Source of the DNA: Pseudopelagicola sp.
Lineage (GTDB): Bacteria > Pseudomonadota > Alphaproteobacteria > Rhodobacterales > Rhodobacteraceae
Direction: 5' to 3'
Assembly (NCBI GenBank): GCA_026195905.1
Contig: JAPHRE010000039.1
Location: 50,351 to 114,350 of the forward strand
DNA length: 64,000 nucleotides
A program made the translations under genes and the position numbers. The notes under the pieces were generated by a model, which saw only the letters and a program-made list of their open reading frames with translations, did no database searches and was not told the DNA's origin. Positions 55,581 through 63,857 of the stretch are shown here, one piece after another. Positions within the stretch are counted from its first letter, which is position 1, and each line of letters begins with the position of its first letter.

Positions 55581-56348
55581 ATGCAAAGCCCCATGCGCCT
55601 CGTCACCCTTGAAAACCTCACTGTCCGCCTTGGCGGTCATACTGCGCTGTCCGAGGTCGACTTTCATATCGACAAGGGCGAGATCGTCACGGTTGTCGGC
55701 CCCAATGGCTCGGGCAAGACGACTCTGCTCAAGGCGATCATCGGCGCGGTCAAACCCCGCAGCGGCACCCTCAAACATGCCGACGGGTTGCGGATTGGCT
55801 ACGTGCCCCAACGCCTCGCCATCGACACCACCTTGCCGCTGACCGTGCGCCGCTTCCTCTGCCTGCCCCACCGCCATGCAGAGCCAACCCTGCAAGAGGC
55901 GCTCAAAAACGCCGGCGCCGATGGCCTGATAGAACGCCAGATGACCGCCCTCTCCGGTGGTCAATTCCAACGCGTCCTCCTCGCCCGCGCCATCCTTGAA
56001 AAGCCCGACCTTCTGATCCTTGACGAACCGACCACCGGCCTGGATCAACCCGGCTCCGCCGCGCTCTACCGCCAAATCGAAAAGGTGCGCCGCGACCTCG
56101 GAAGCGCCGTTCTCATGGTCAGCCACGAACTCCACGTTGTCATGAGCGCCTCCGACCGCGTTATCTGCCTTAACGGTCATGTCTGTTGCCACGGCGCGCC
56201 AGAGATCGTCGCCGACGCACCGGAATATCGCGCCCTCTTCGGCTCCGGCACCCAAGGCGCGCTCGCGCTCTACCGCCACGATCATGACCACCATCATCAT
56301 GGCCATCCGGCCCATAGCCACGAACATGGGGACTGCGACCATGCTTGA
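55581..56348 (+). CDS. znuC: Zinc ABC transporter ATPase ZnuC
   Basis: A 255-residue ATPase: Walker A GPNGSGKTTLL, signature LSGGQFQRV and Walker B LLILDEPTTGLD, then the switch His in MVSHELHVVM. The last ~25 residues are unusually His-rich (about 11 His after Arg, HDHDHHHHGHPAHSHEHGD), which could bind zinc. It powers ZnuAB uptake. Its 3' end overlaps znuB by eight bases. Confidence 0.94.
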   Translation: MQSPMRLVTLENLTVRLGGHTALSEVDFHIDKGEIVTVVGPNGSGKTTLLKAIIGAVKPRSGTLKHADGLRIGYVPQRLAIDTTLPLTVRRFLCLPHRHAEPTLQEALKNAGADGLIERQMTALSGGQFQRVLLARAILEKPDLLILDEPTTGLDQPGSAALYRQIEKVRRDLGSAVLMVSHELHVVMSASDRVICLNGHVCCHGAPEIVADAPEYRALFGSGTQGALALYRHDHDHHHHGHPAHSHEHGDCDHA

Positions 56349-57132
56349 CGATTTCATGATCCGCGCCACGCTCGCGGGCTTCGGCGTCGCCATCGCCGCC
56401 GCGCCGCTTGGCTGTTTCGTGGTCTGGCGGCGCATGGCCTATTTCGGCGACGCCACCGCCCATGCCGCGATCCTTGGCGTGGCCCTGTCGCTGGCGCTCT
56501 CAACCTCGGTGTTTGCTGGCGCGCTGGCCGTGGCGCTCGCGATGGCGCTGACGGTTTCAACGCTCTCGGGACGCGGTTTTGCAATGGATACGCTGTTGGG
56601 TGTGCTGGCCCATTCGGCGCTCGCCTTCGGCCTTGTCTCTGTGTCCTTCCTGCAAGGGATACGCCTTGACCTTGATGCCTATCTCTTTGGCGATATCCTT
56701 GCGGTGAACAAATCCGACCTTGCGGTGATATGGTCCGGGGCGGCGTTGGTGCTTCTGCTGACCCTCTGGCGCTGGTCGCCGCTTCTGACCGCAACGCTCA
56801 ATCCTGACCTCGCCCATGCGTCCGGCATTGATCCCAAGCGCGAACAACTCGTCCTGACCCTCGGCCTCGCCATCGTCGTCGCCGTGGCGATCAAGATCGT
56901 CGGCGCGCTCTTGATCGTGGCGCTGCTGATCATCCCCGCCGCCGCTGCCCGCCCCCTCGCGCGCACCCCGGAACAAATGGCGTTCTCAGCCGCCGTGATC
57001 GGAGCCGCCGCCGCCGTTGGCGGACTGCGCCTCTCGTTTCTCTTTGATACACCCTCAGGGCCAACCATCGTCTGCACGGCCTCGGTGCTCTTCGCGATCA
57101 CCGCCGTATCGTCGCGCTTCATCCCGCGTTAA
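56341..57132 (+). CDS. znuB: Zinc ABC transporter permease ZnuB
   Basis: A 263-residue membrane protein with about eight hydrophobic segments of the ABC-3 metal-permease family: FVVWRRMAYFGDATAHAAIL near the start, and AHASGIDPKREQL and VGALLIVALLIIPAAAARPL later. It forms the channel for zinc. The ATG at 56341 overlaps znuC by eight bases. A tandem repeat array follows its stop. Confidence 0.94.
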   Translation: MLDDFMIRATLAGFGVAIAAAPLGCFVVWRRMAYFGDATAHAAILGVALSLALSTSVFAGALAVALAMALTVSTLSGRGFAMDTLLGVLAHSALAFGLVSVSFLQGIRLDLDAYLFGDILAVNKSDLAVIWSGAALVLLLTLWRWSPLLTATLNPDLAHASGIDPKREQLVLTLGLAIVVAVAIKIVGALLIVALLIIPAAAARPLARTPEQMAFSAAVIGAAAAVGGLRLSFLFDTPSGPTIVCTASVLFAITAVSSRFIPR

Positions 57133-57159
57133 CATTTCGCCCTGTGGCAAACCCCGCAC

Positions 57160-57203
57160 CGACGCGATACAGACGCAATACCGACGTGATACCGACGTGC
57201 GTT
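57160..57203. repeat. 11-bp tandem repeat, locus 3
   Basis: Units CGACGCGATAC (57160-57170), AGACGCAATAC (57171-57181), CGACGTGATAC (57182-57192) and CGACGTGCGTT (57193-57203). It lies 27 bases after the znuB stop and 13 bases before copy C of the dispersed hairpin element. Confidence 0.8.
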
Positions 57204-57215
57204 TTGGCGTTAAGA

Positions 57216-57286
57216 CTCTTCTTCTCTGTGGCAAATACTCCGGGGTGAATTGCCCCGGTTTTCGAGGCTAGAGGGGCAGCGCCCCT
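57216..57286 (+). repeat. Dispersed hairpin element, copy C (two hairpins)
   Basis: CTCTTCTTCTCTGTGGCAAA (57216-57235), then hairpins CCGGGG-N7-CCCCGG (57240-57258) and AGGGGC-AGC-GCCCCT (57272-57286). The last hairpin overlaps the stop codon of the minus-strand beta-lactamase gene. Order and AGC loop match copies B and D. Confidence 0.8.
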
Positions 57287-58526
57287 ACCCCACCATCGCC
57301 GCATGAACCAGCGCCTTCATCTCGGCCCGCGCCGGATAGCTGCTCGACGGCGACAACTGGGTCAGGAACACCACGCTCAACCCCGTTTCCCGGTCCACCC
57401 AGAAAAAGGTCGAGGCCATCCCGCCCCAGCTGAAATCGCCGACCGATCCCGGCACCCGCGCCCGCGCCGCATCAAGCACCACCGCGCCCCCAAGACCAAA
57501 GCCCATGCCCTCCATCGGCTGTTCGGCAAAGCTCTGCGGTCCCATCTCTGCAATCTCCCCACGAAGGTGGTTTTGCATCATGAAATCAACGGTTTGCGGT
57601 GACAAAAGGCGCACGCCCTCAATGGCACCGCCGCGGCGCAACATTTCGGCAAACCGCATATAGTCGTCGATCGTCCCCACAAGGCCGCCCCCACCCGAGA
57701 ACATATCCGCGTTGAGGAATGGCGAGCCGTCCTTGTGATCGACCCGACGCAGCGGGTTTTCCCCCGTCTGCGCCGCATTCAGCGCCATCGCATCCCCCGC
57801 CAGCGGCGTATAGAGCGAAGCAAACCGCTCAATCGCCTGTTTCGGAACGGAAAATGCGGTTTCCATCATGCCAAGCGGCTCAAGGATCTCGGCCTTGAAA
57901 AACGTCTCAAGCGACTGCCCCGAGATCACCTCGACCACCCGTCCCAACACGTCAATCGCGACCGAGTATTCCCACCGCGTCCCCGGCTGAAACGCCAACG
58001 GCAACCCCGCCACCCGGTCCACCATTTCGGCCAATAACCCTTGGTTGGCGCGAAAGATCAGATCCTCTTTTTCCATCGCCGCCGCCAATACGCCGGGGTT
58101 GAACGGATAGCTCAGGCCCGCCGTATGCGTAAGAAGCTGATGCAAGGTCGGGGAGGGCGCGGCTTCGGTCTCTTCAATCGACATCGCACCGGGAATAAGC
58201 GCCCGCATGTCCTTGAAAGACGGGATAAATTCGCTCACCGGCGTATCGAGCGTAAAAAGCCCCCGCTCGTAAAGCATCATCAACGCGACCGAGGTCACGG
58301 GTTTGGTCATCGAATAAAGTCGCGCCACCGTATCGCGCTCGAACCGGGCGTCGCTCTCGATATCGCGGCGGCCTGTGGCGTGAAAATACGCCTCCTCGCC
58401 GTGACGCGCGATAAGGAGACTACTGCCGGGAAACTTCCGCGCCGCGACATAGCCATCCATCCAGTCCCCAATCCGGCCAAGCCGTTCGGGATCAAATCCA
58501 AGCCGTGCGGCCTCCCCCGTGATCAT
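57285..58526 (-). CDS. Class C beta-lactamase-family serine hydrolase
   Basis: A 413-residue serine hydrolase. The SxxK nucleophile motif is SMTK (Ser72, Lys75), YSVAID supplies the YxN-like Tyr, and GGGLVGTIDDYMRFAEML follows in the order of this family. It may be a beta-lactamase, esterase or D-alanyl-D-alanine peptidase; no signal peptide is seen, so a cytoplasmic esterase/carboxypeptidase role is more likely. The ATG at 58524-58526 was chosen. It is convergent with znuB. Confidence 0.82.
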   Translation of the reverse strand: MITGEAARLGFDPERLGRIGDWMDGYVAARKFPGSSLLIARHGEEAYFHATGRRDIESDARFERDTVARLYSMTKPVTSVALMMLYERGLFTLDTPVSEFIPSFKDMRALIPGAMSIEETEAAPSPTLHQLLTHTAGLSYPFNPGVLAAAMEKEDLIFRANQGLLAEMVDRVAGLPLAFQPGTRWEYSVAIDVLGRVVEVISGQSLETFFKAEILEPLGMMETAFSVPKQAIERFASLYTPLAGDAMALNAAQTGENPLRRVDHKDGSPFLNADMFSGGGGLVGTIDDYMRFAEMLRRGGAIEGVRLLSPQTVDFMMQNHLRGEIAEMGPQSFAEQPMEGMGFGLGGAVVLDAARARVPGSVGDFSWGGMASTFFWVDRETGLSVVFLTQLSPSSSYPARAEMKALVHAAMVG

Positions 58527-58653
58527 ACGCGTCTTCCCTGTCCATTCGGGGTCTGCCCACAAGGGCGACCCGCCTCCTCCGTGCCCACCTTGCCGCTGCG
58601 ACACGGGGCGGGGCAAGAACGCAAAAATACGTAGGTCGTCCGAAAACCCGGCC

Positions 58654-60162
58654 CTAACCAAGCCTTTCTGCAAAGGTTTCGATCAACTTGGCCTTTAGGA
58701 TTTTGCCCGTCGGAGCCGCCGGAAGGTCGTCCGCCACGATGATCCGCTCCGGTCGTTTATAAGGGGCCAGCCGCTCACGCACGTAAGCCTGAAGCGCAGC
58801 CTCGGTAATCCCGCTCTCTGGCGCCGCCTTGACGAAGGCCAAAACCTCCTCGTTGCCCGCAACCGCACGCCCCACGACACCGGCGATAATGACATCAGGA
58901 TGTTCCGTTAACACTGCTTCAATCTCTACGGGATATACGTTGAATCCTGAGCGGATAATCAATTCCTTGGTGCGCCCCGCAATATGAAGGCGCCCTTGAT
59001 CGTCAAACCGCCCAAGATCGCCCGTGCGCAACAAACCCTCCGAGGTTAAGGTTGCGGCGGTTTGCTCCGGGTCACGGAAATATCCTTTCATGACCTGCGG
59101 ACCGCCCACAAGGATTTCACCAATCCCTTGCTCTGGCGTCGCACCGGGCGCTTCAAGATCAATCTGAAGCGTCGCCCCAAGCATCGCTTCGCCAACGCTG
59201 GTATCCGGGTCGCCCATCGCGTTGCGCGTCGCGCAAATCCCCGCCGCGCTCTCCGTCAGGCCATAACCGTTCTGAAGCGGCTGGCCATAGAACTCTTCCG
59301 CCTCGCGTTTCCAGACCGGATCAAGAGGCGCTCCGCCTGACGACACATACCGCAAAAGCCCCCGGTCATAGCGCGGCATGTTATGCGCCCGCGCATAGTA
59401 AAACAGGTGCGCATGCATCTGCGGCACCGCCGGAAGCAAGGTCACATCCTCCTGCAACGCCTGATAGAGCCGGGCAACGTCGAATGTCGCCTCAAGCCGC
59501 GCCGCCCCTTGCGCAAGGCAAATCGCATGCACCGTCACTAGCCCGAAAATATGCGACATCGGCAAGGCGAGATAGGTCATATCCCCCGCGCGCATCCCCC
59601 GCACATCCGCCGAGGCCCGCCCCGCCGCAATCATATTGGCATGGGTCAACATCGCCGCCTTTGGATGCCCCGTCGTCCCCGACGTATAAAGCAAAAGCGC
59701 GACCTGCTCCGCACCGCTCGCAAACACAGGTTCTGCAACGCTTCCCGCCCGTTCCTGCATCGCCACACGGCCATAAGCCCCGCTGCGGACCCGTGCCCCA
59801 AACGCCAAAGCATGGGCCTTTGCCGATTGCGACGAGTCGACCGAAAACACAATGGCGCTCGGGTCTGAATGGGCGATAATCCGATCCAGTTCGGGCCGTG
59901 TCATACGTCCGTTGACCATAACCGCCGCCGCATCAAGATGGCTGGCGGCAAAGTAGAACGCCACAACCTCAATGGCATTCTCAAACACGATCACGACCCG
60001 ATCGCCCGCCCCAACACCAAGCCGCGCAAGATCGTCGCGCGCATCTTCAACCGCGTGCTGAAAATCGCCCCAGGTGATCCGCCGGTCGTCATGGTTGATA
60101 AAGGCCAACCCCTCCGGCTTGTCCGCCGCCGCCTGTGCCACAAGCTCATGCACCCTTTGCAT
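58654..60162 (-). CDS. Acyl-CoA synthetase (ANL family)
   Basis: A 502-residue AMP-forming ligase. Motifs are LLYTSGTTGHPKAAMLTHAN, NGYGLTESAAG, LRTGDLGRFDDQGRLHIAGR and the C-terminal lysine region APTGKILKAKLIE. It activates a carboxylic acid to its CoA ester; the acid is unknown but the neighbours suggest fatty or aromatic acid degradation. The ATG at 60160-60162 has GGGAGGA upstream. It is followed by an enoyl-CoA hydratase gene 26 bases away in transcription order upstream of it. Confidence 0.88.
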   Translation of the reverse strand: MQRVHELVAQAAADKPEGLAFINHDDRRITWGDFQHAVEDARDDLARLGVGAGDRVVIVFENAIEVVAFYFAASHLDAAAVMVNGRMTRPELDRIIAHSDPSAIVFSVDSSQSAKAHALAFGARVRSGAYGRVAMQERAGSVAEPVFASGAEQVALLLYTSGTTGHPKAAMLTHANMIAAGRASADVRGMRAGDMTYLALPMSHIFGLVTVHAICLAQGAARLEATFDVARLYQALQEDVTLLPAVPQMHAHLFYYARAHNMPRYDRGLLRYVSSGGAPLDPVWKREAEEFYGQPLQNGYGLTESAAGICATRNAMGDPDTSVGEAMLGATLQIDLEAPGATPEQGIGEILVGGPQVMKGYFRDPEQTAATLTSEGLLRTGDLGRFDDQGRLHIAGRTKELIIRSGFNVYPVEIEAVLTEHPDVIIAGVVGRAVAGNEEVLAFVKAAPESGITEAALQAYVRERLAPYKRPERIIVADDLPAAPTGKILKAKLIETFAERLG

Positions 60163-60188
60163 TCCGTGTCCTCCCAATTTGCTTATGC

Positions 60189-60968
60189 CTAGCGAAACAC
60201 AGGCGGTTTTTTGTTGAGGAAAGCCGTCATGCCAATCTGGGCTTCCTCCCCCCCAAGTGCACGGGCCAGCGCAGTGCGTTCGGCGGCAAGCTGTTCCTCA
60301 TGCGTCGCCGTCTCGGCCTCATTCAACAAGGCCTTGATCGACGCCATAGCCTCCTCCGGCCCCGCCGCAATCTCGGCGGCAAGGGCTTGTGCGGCACCGT
60401 ATGCCGCGCCTTCCGCCACGATCTCGGTCACCGCGCCCATCTCATAGAGGCGCGTGGCCGCAATCGGTGCGCCCAAAAGAGCCATCCGCGCCACCGTCGG
60501 CCTTGGCAACGCCTGCATCAACGCGTAGGTCGCCGCCCCATCCGGCACCAGCCCGGCGCGCACATAAGCCAGTGTAAACATCGCCACATCCGACGCCACA
60601 ACCATGTCACACGCCATCGCGATCGAAAGCCCCGCCCCCGCTGCGCCCCCTTCGACGGCGGCAATGACAGGCTTGCGACAATGACGAATCGCCCGGATCA
60701 CGGCGTTGAGCTTGTCGATCTGCGCCCGGCGCTCCGTCTCGCTAAGGTCGCGGCGTTCCCTCAAACTATTGAGATCCCCTCCGGCACAGAAAAAGCCGCC
60801 CTCACCGGCAAGGATCACCGCCGCAATATCCGGGGACTCATTCGTCTTGGCCAAACCCGCAACAAGCCCTTGGTAATACTCCGGCGACAACGCATTGCGC
60901 CGCGCCGCGTTGCAGTTCCAGATCGTGAGACACCCAGCCTCGATCTCATGGCGCACCTTGACGCTCAT
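60189..60968 (-). CDS. Enoyl-CoA hydratase/isomerase-like protein
   Basis: A 259-residue crotonase-fold protein: WNCNAARRNALSPEYYQGL, oxyanion region FFCAGGDLNSLRERRD and VEGGAAGAGLSIAMACDMV. It resembles the oxepin-CoA-hydrolase/PaaG-like group. It probably acts on a CoA ester with the adjacent ligase. Its ATG overlaps the thioesterase stop by four bases, so the two are coupled; the order thioesterase - hydratase - ligase runs down the minus strand. Confidence 0.83.
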   Translation of the reverse strand: MSVKVRHEIEAGCLTIWNCNAARRNALSPEYYQGLVAGLAKTNESPDIAAVILAGEGGFFCAGGDLNSLRERRDLSETERRAQIDKLNAVIRAIRHCRKPVIAAVEGGAAGAGLSIAMACDMVVASDVAMFTLAYVRAGLVPDGAATYALMQALPRPTVARMALLGAPIAATRLYEMGAVTEIVAEGAAYGAAQALAAEIAAGPEEAMASIKALLNEAETATHEEQLAAERTALARALGGEEAQIGMTAFLNKKPPVFR

Positions 60969-61282
60969 ACTCGCCCCTCCCGCCGCGTGCCAACCGCACG
61001 AATCGGACCAGCCCGACCGGGGCCGACATAATTGATGATGAGAGAGACCGCCGAAACCGGCGTAAGCCCCTGCGGATCATGCGCGAGGCTCGCCGTGACG
61101 CCCGCCACCACATCCAAAAGCGTCGCGGCGATTCCTCCCTGCAGGGCATTGTGGCGATTGATGTGCCTGTCATAGACCTCAGGCAAGCAATGCGCCTGAC
61201 CCGCAGCCGGGTCAATCTCGACCTCAAACCCAAGCAGCTTTGCCGGGGTAATCGGCTCACATATCATAGCCTGTTGCGCCAT
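60965..61282 (-). CDS. PaaI-type hotdog thioesterase, apparently short
   Basis: A 105-residue hotdog-fold protein. It matches PaaI-type thioesterases in LGFEVEIDPAAGQAHCLPEV, HINRHNALQGGIAATLLDVV and SLIINYVGPGRAGPIRAVG. The family normally has ~130-150 residues, and the end GTRREGRV stops where a further strand should follow, so it looks truncated or frameshifted. It is upstream of the enoyl-CoA hydratase and overlaps it by four bases. It would hydrolyse an aromatic acyl-CoA. Confidence 0.65.
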   Translation of the reverse strand: MAQQAMICEPITPAKLLGFEVEIDPAAGQAHCLPEVYDRHINRHNALQGGIAATLLDVVAGVTASLAHDPQGLTPVSAVSLIINYVGPGRAGPIRAVGTRREGRV

Positions 61283-61510
61283 CTATGCCTGTCCTCTCAC
61301 CCATAGACCCGGCGCAAGCGCCGACCTCAGAGGAACAAGCTTAGTATGGCCGCGTCACACAGGAGAGCGAAAAAGGCGCATATGACGGCGCGTCACAGAG
61401 TTGACGCAGCCCCAAAGCCGCCATCGCTCACACAGCCACCAACACCACCACATGCCCACATCCCGCCATTTCCAGCAGGGTCCACACGCATTATGAGGAT
61501 GAGATGTAAA

Positions 61511-61555
61511 TGGTGAGCCGTGAAGGGTTCGAACCTTCGACCTACTGATTAAAAG
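61511..61555 (-). other. tRNA-Lys(TTT) 3' fragment, attachment site
   Basis: On the minus strand the 45 bases match the 3' half of a tRNA-Lys: anticodon loop CTTTTAA (TTT), stem TCAGT, variable AGGTC, T arm GAAGG-TTCGAAC-CCTTC, acceptor strand ACGGCTC, A, CCA. The 5' half is absent, and an integrase lies 180 bases on. This is the usual att site left by an element that inserts at the 3' end of a tRNA gene. Confidence 0.85.
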
Positions 61556-61684
61556 AACGGCCCGAGCCATTTTCATGCATTTCGCCAAATTGCGCTGCAC
61601 TTCGAAAAATCCATTGAAAACAAATAAATAGCTTGCATCACTCGACTCTGATGTTTCATGACTTACGCCAGAAATCGTCGCAAT

Positions 61685-61722
61685 TTGCTTCCGTATAGCT
61701 TCCGGAAGCAAAACGGAAGCAA
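61685..61722. promoter_or_regulatory. Nested palindromes upstream of the integrase
   Basis: TTGCTTCCGT (61685-61694) and ACGGAAGCAA (61713-61722) form a perfect 10-bp inverted repeat, which encloses the 12-bp palindrome GCTTCCGGAAGC (61698-61709). GCTTCCG thus occurs four times in alternating orientation, ending 14 bases before the integrase ATG. It may be an operator or a recombination-protein binding site. Confidence 0.65.
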
Positions 61723-61736
61723 GGGGTGTTCTGGCT

Positions 61737-62924
61737 ATGTTCAGGCTAACAAAGAGATCGGTGGAAGGGTTCACTGTCGAGGCAAAGGACTATCTCGTTT
61801 GGGATCGGGACGTGCGCGGGTTTGGCGTGCGAATCTACCCATCCGGCAAAAAGACCTACCTTGTCCAATACCGGGCCGGACGACGCACACGGCGCGTCAC
61901 CATCGGTCAACACGGCGTCCTGACCACCGACGAAGCCCGACGCGAGGCCAAACAACTTCTGGCCTCTGTCGCACGCGGTGACGACCCATCCGCCCAAAGA
62001 CAAGCCAAACGCCACGCCCCAACCGTTGCGGGCCTCTGTGATCGGTTCTTGGAGGAATATGTTGACCAGCATTGCAAGCCGACAACCGCGAGAGACTACC
62101 ATAGCATCATCCGCCGGTTCATCCGGCCCAAACTTGGCCCCATCGCCATTGCCGAAGTTACGCGCGCAGACGTGGTGGCGTTTCACCATGATTTGCGCAG
62201 CACCCCTTACCAAGCCAACCGCGCGGCCAGTATGCTTTCCAAGCTCTTCAATCTCGCAGAGGATTGGGGATTGCGTCAGGCCGGAACGAACCCCGCGCGC
62301 CGGATCAAGAAGAACCGCGAAGAAGAGAAGAAACGCTACCTCTCGGACGACGAGCAAATCCGCCTTGGTGAGGTCCTCGCAGAGTCGCTGGAGGAGGGCA
62401 CAGAAAGCCTCTACGTGGTTTCGGCTATCCTCTTGCTGATTTATACGGGTTGCCGCCTGAGCGAGATTCTCACGCTGCGTTGGGACTATGTGACCAGCCA
62501 CCATTTGGAATTGCCCGATAGTAAGACCGGACGACGCCGCATTCCCCTTCCGCGTGAAGCCTATGATATTTTGATGGACCTGCCCCGCGAAGAGGGAAAC
62601 CCTTACGTGATCCTAGGCAACGTTGCGGGCCAGCCTTTGGTGAACCTGCAAAAGCCGTGGAACCGTATCCGCGCCCGCGCCGGTCTGGACGACGTGCGCA
62701 TTCACGATTTGCGGCACACCTATGCATCGGTCGCGATGAAAGACGGGATCGACCCGTTCACGCTCAAAGAGATTATGGGACATAAGAACCTCACCACCAC
62801 GCTACGATATGCGCATTTGGCGGATGACGCTGTGCAACGCGCGGCGGGATCGGTGGCGGCACGCTTGGCCCGTGCGGTGCGTCACGACACGCGCGAAAGC
62901 CCTGCGCTACGTGTCGTTCGGTAG
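61737..62924 (+). CDS. Tyrosine site-specific integrase
   Basis: A 395-residue tyrosine recombinase of the P4-type family. The first ~90 residues are the arm-binding domain (FRLTKRSVEGFTVEAKD, then RVTIGQHGVLTTDEARREA), and the C-terminal catalytic set is Arg240, Lys263, His323, Arg326, His349 and Tyr358 (TGCRLSEIL, DSKTGRRRIP, HDLRHT, GHKNL, RYAHL). All catalytic residues are present, so it should be active. It integrates the element at the tRNA-Lys end. It is transcribed away from the att site. Confidence 0.94.
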   Translation: MFRLTKRSVEGFTVEAKDYLVWDRDVRGFGVRIYPSGKKTYLVQYRAGRRTRRVTIGQHGVLTTDEARREAKQLLASVARGDDPSAQRQAKRHAPTVAGLCDRFLEEYVDQHCKPTTARDYHSIIRRFIRPKLGPIAIAEVTRADVVAFHHDLRSTPYQANRAASMLSKLFNLAEDWGLRQAGTNPARRIKKNREEEKKRYLSDDEQIRLGEVLAESLEEGTESLYVVSAILLLIYTGCRLSEILTLRWDYVTSHHLELPDSKTGRRRIPLPREAYDILMDLPREEGNPYVILGNVAGQPLVNLQKPWNRIRARAGLDDVRIHDLRHTYASVAMKDGIDPFTLKEIMGHKNLTTTLRYAHLADDAVQRAAGSVAARLARAVRHDTRESPALRVVR

Positions 62925-62925
62925 G

Positions 62926-63017
62926 ATACGTAACGGGGGCATTTCACACGCCCTATTCCTAACGTAACGTATCGCTACGATATGGGTGGGTTTTCTAGCT
63001 ACGTAGCGAACGTATCG
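62926..63017. promoter_or_regulatory. CGTATCG/TACG-rich cluster after the integrase
   Basis: GATACGTAACG follows the integrase stop, CGTATCG occurs at 62968-62974 and again at 63011-63017, TATCG-CTA-CGATA is an inverted repeat at 62970-62982, and GCTACGTAGC is a perfect palindrome at 62998-63007. The clustering of CGTA-type motifs in ~90 bases suggests protein-binding sites such as excisionase or repressor sites. Confidence 0.5.
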
Positions 63018-63050
63018 ACACGACACGGCCAGAAAAACGAGAGCGGCGAA

Positions 63051-63752
63051 ATGACAGATGACTACGACGGGGGCATGACCCTGCGCGAAGAGGTGGACGC
63101 CGATCTTGACGACGATTTGGTGGAGAGGCTTCACACCATGATCGCAGCGAAGATGGACTTCGACATCTTTCGCATGCGTCTTGTCCACATCCTGAATCGT
63201 TTTGAACGCTATGAGATGGGCAAACCGCAAGTGACCCGCAAAGAGCGCAGCAAGCAAATCAATAAACTCTCCAACACGGCACAGAAGTTTCTCGAAGCCG
63301 TGGAGGAGCTACATCCGAGCGTGACCAATAGCATTGATATGAGGTGCGGCACACTGAAGTTTCTCAAAGCGGCTCAGGATATGTATGTGCTTGATCCCGA
63401 TTTCCCCGAAATCTCCGAAGACGGTTTCATCTCGTCCGCAAAGGACGAACTGTGTGACCTACTCAAAGCGTGTGAACACGAACTAGAGGGGATGGAAGCC
63501 ACAAAGGGAACGAAACGCAAATCCTCAGTCCCCGGACTGAATCAACTGATTTCCGACGCCTATACCCTCTATGAAACCGAAACTGGCTATCCTGAACGAT
63601 CCGCAATCTACCGCAGCCCCACTGCCACCGACGACTACGAAGGACTGTTCTTCACTATGATGAAGACGCTCCTAGACGGGTATGCCGGAAAAAGATTTGC
63701 GACTGGCGCAGCACTCGGAAAGAGAATCGAGCGAATACTCAAGGAATTTTAA
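63051..63752 (+). CDS. Unknown protein of the integrated element
   Basis: A 233-residue soluble acidic, helix-rich protein with no recognised family. It has LREEVDADLDDDLVERLHTM near the start, a basic segment VTRKERSKQINKLSNTAQK near 75-93, and an end GKRFATGAALGKRIERILKEF. ATG 63051 is preferred over 62982, because the upstream frame would consist of the CGTA-rich repeats; GAGAGCGGCGAA lies before 63051. It is directly downstream of the integrase, where cargo or regulatory genes often lie. Confidence 0.6.
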   Translation: MTDDYDGGMTLREEVDADLDDDLVERLHTMIAAKMDFDIFRMRLVHILNRFERYEMGKPQVTRKERSKQINKLSNTAQKFLEAVEELHPSVTNSIDMRCGTLKFLKAAQDMYVLDPDFPEISEDGFISSAKDELCDLLKACEHELEGMEATKGTKRKSSVPGLNQLISDAYTLYETETGYPERSAIYRSPTATDDYEGLFFTMMKTLLDGYAGKRFATGAALGKRIERILKEF

Positions 63753-63857
63753 AATCCGGGGACAAACAGGGTCAGGTTTGAACCCTTTCTGTCGTTATCT
63801 TTCCCTGATTCAACGCTGCATAAAGCTCTCAACGCAACGACATACAGCGAGGGCAAT

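Larger units (their letters stand above)
61283..61736. other. 454-base junction between chromosome and element
   Basis: The left part (61283-61510) carries no convincing gene. The tRNA-Lys fragment follows at 61511, then an AT-rich stretch and the nested palindromes before the integrase ATG. The change from the dense chromosomal gene layout marks the boundary of the inserted element. Confidence 0.6.

Noticed and set aside
61344-61515. A 56-codon plus-strand frame ending at the tRNA fragment
   Set aside because: No ribosome site or protein features, and it runs into the att site.
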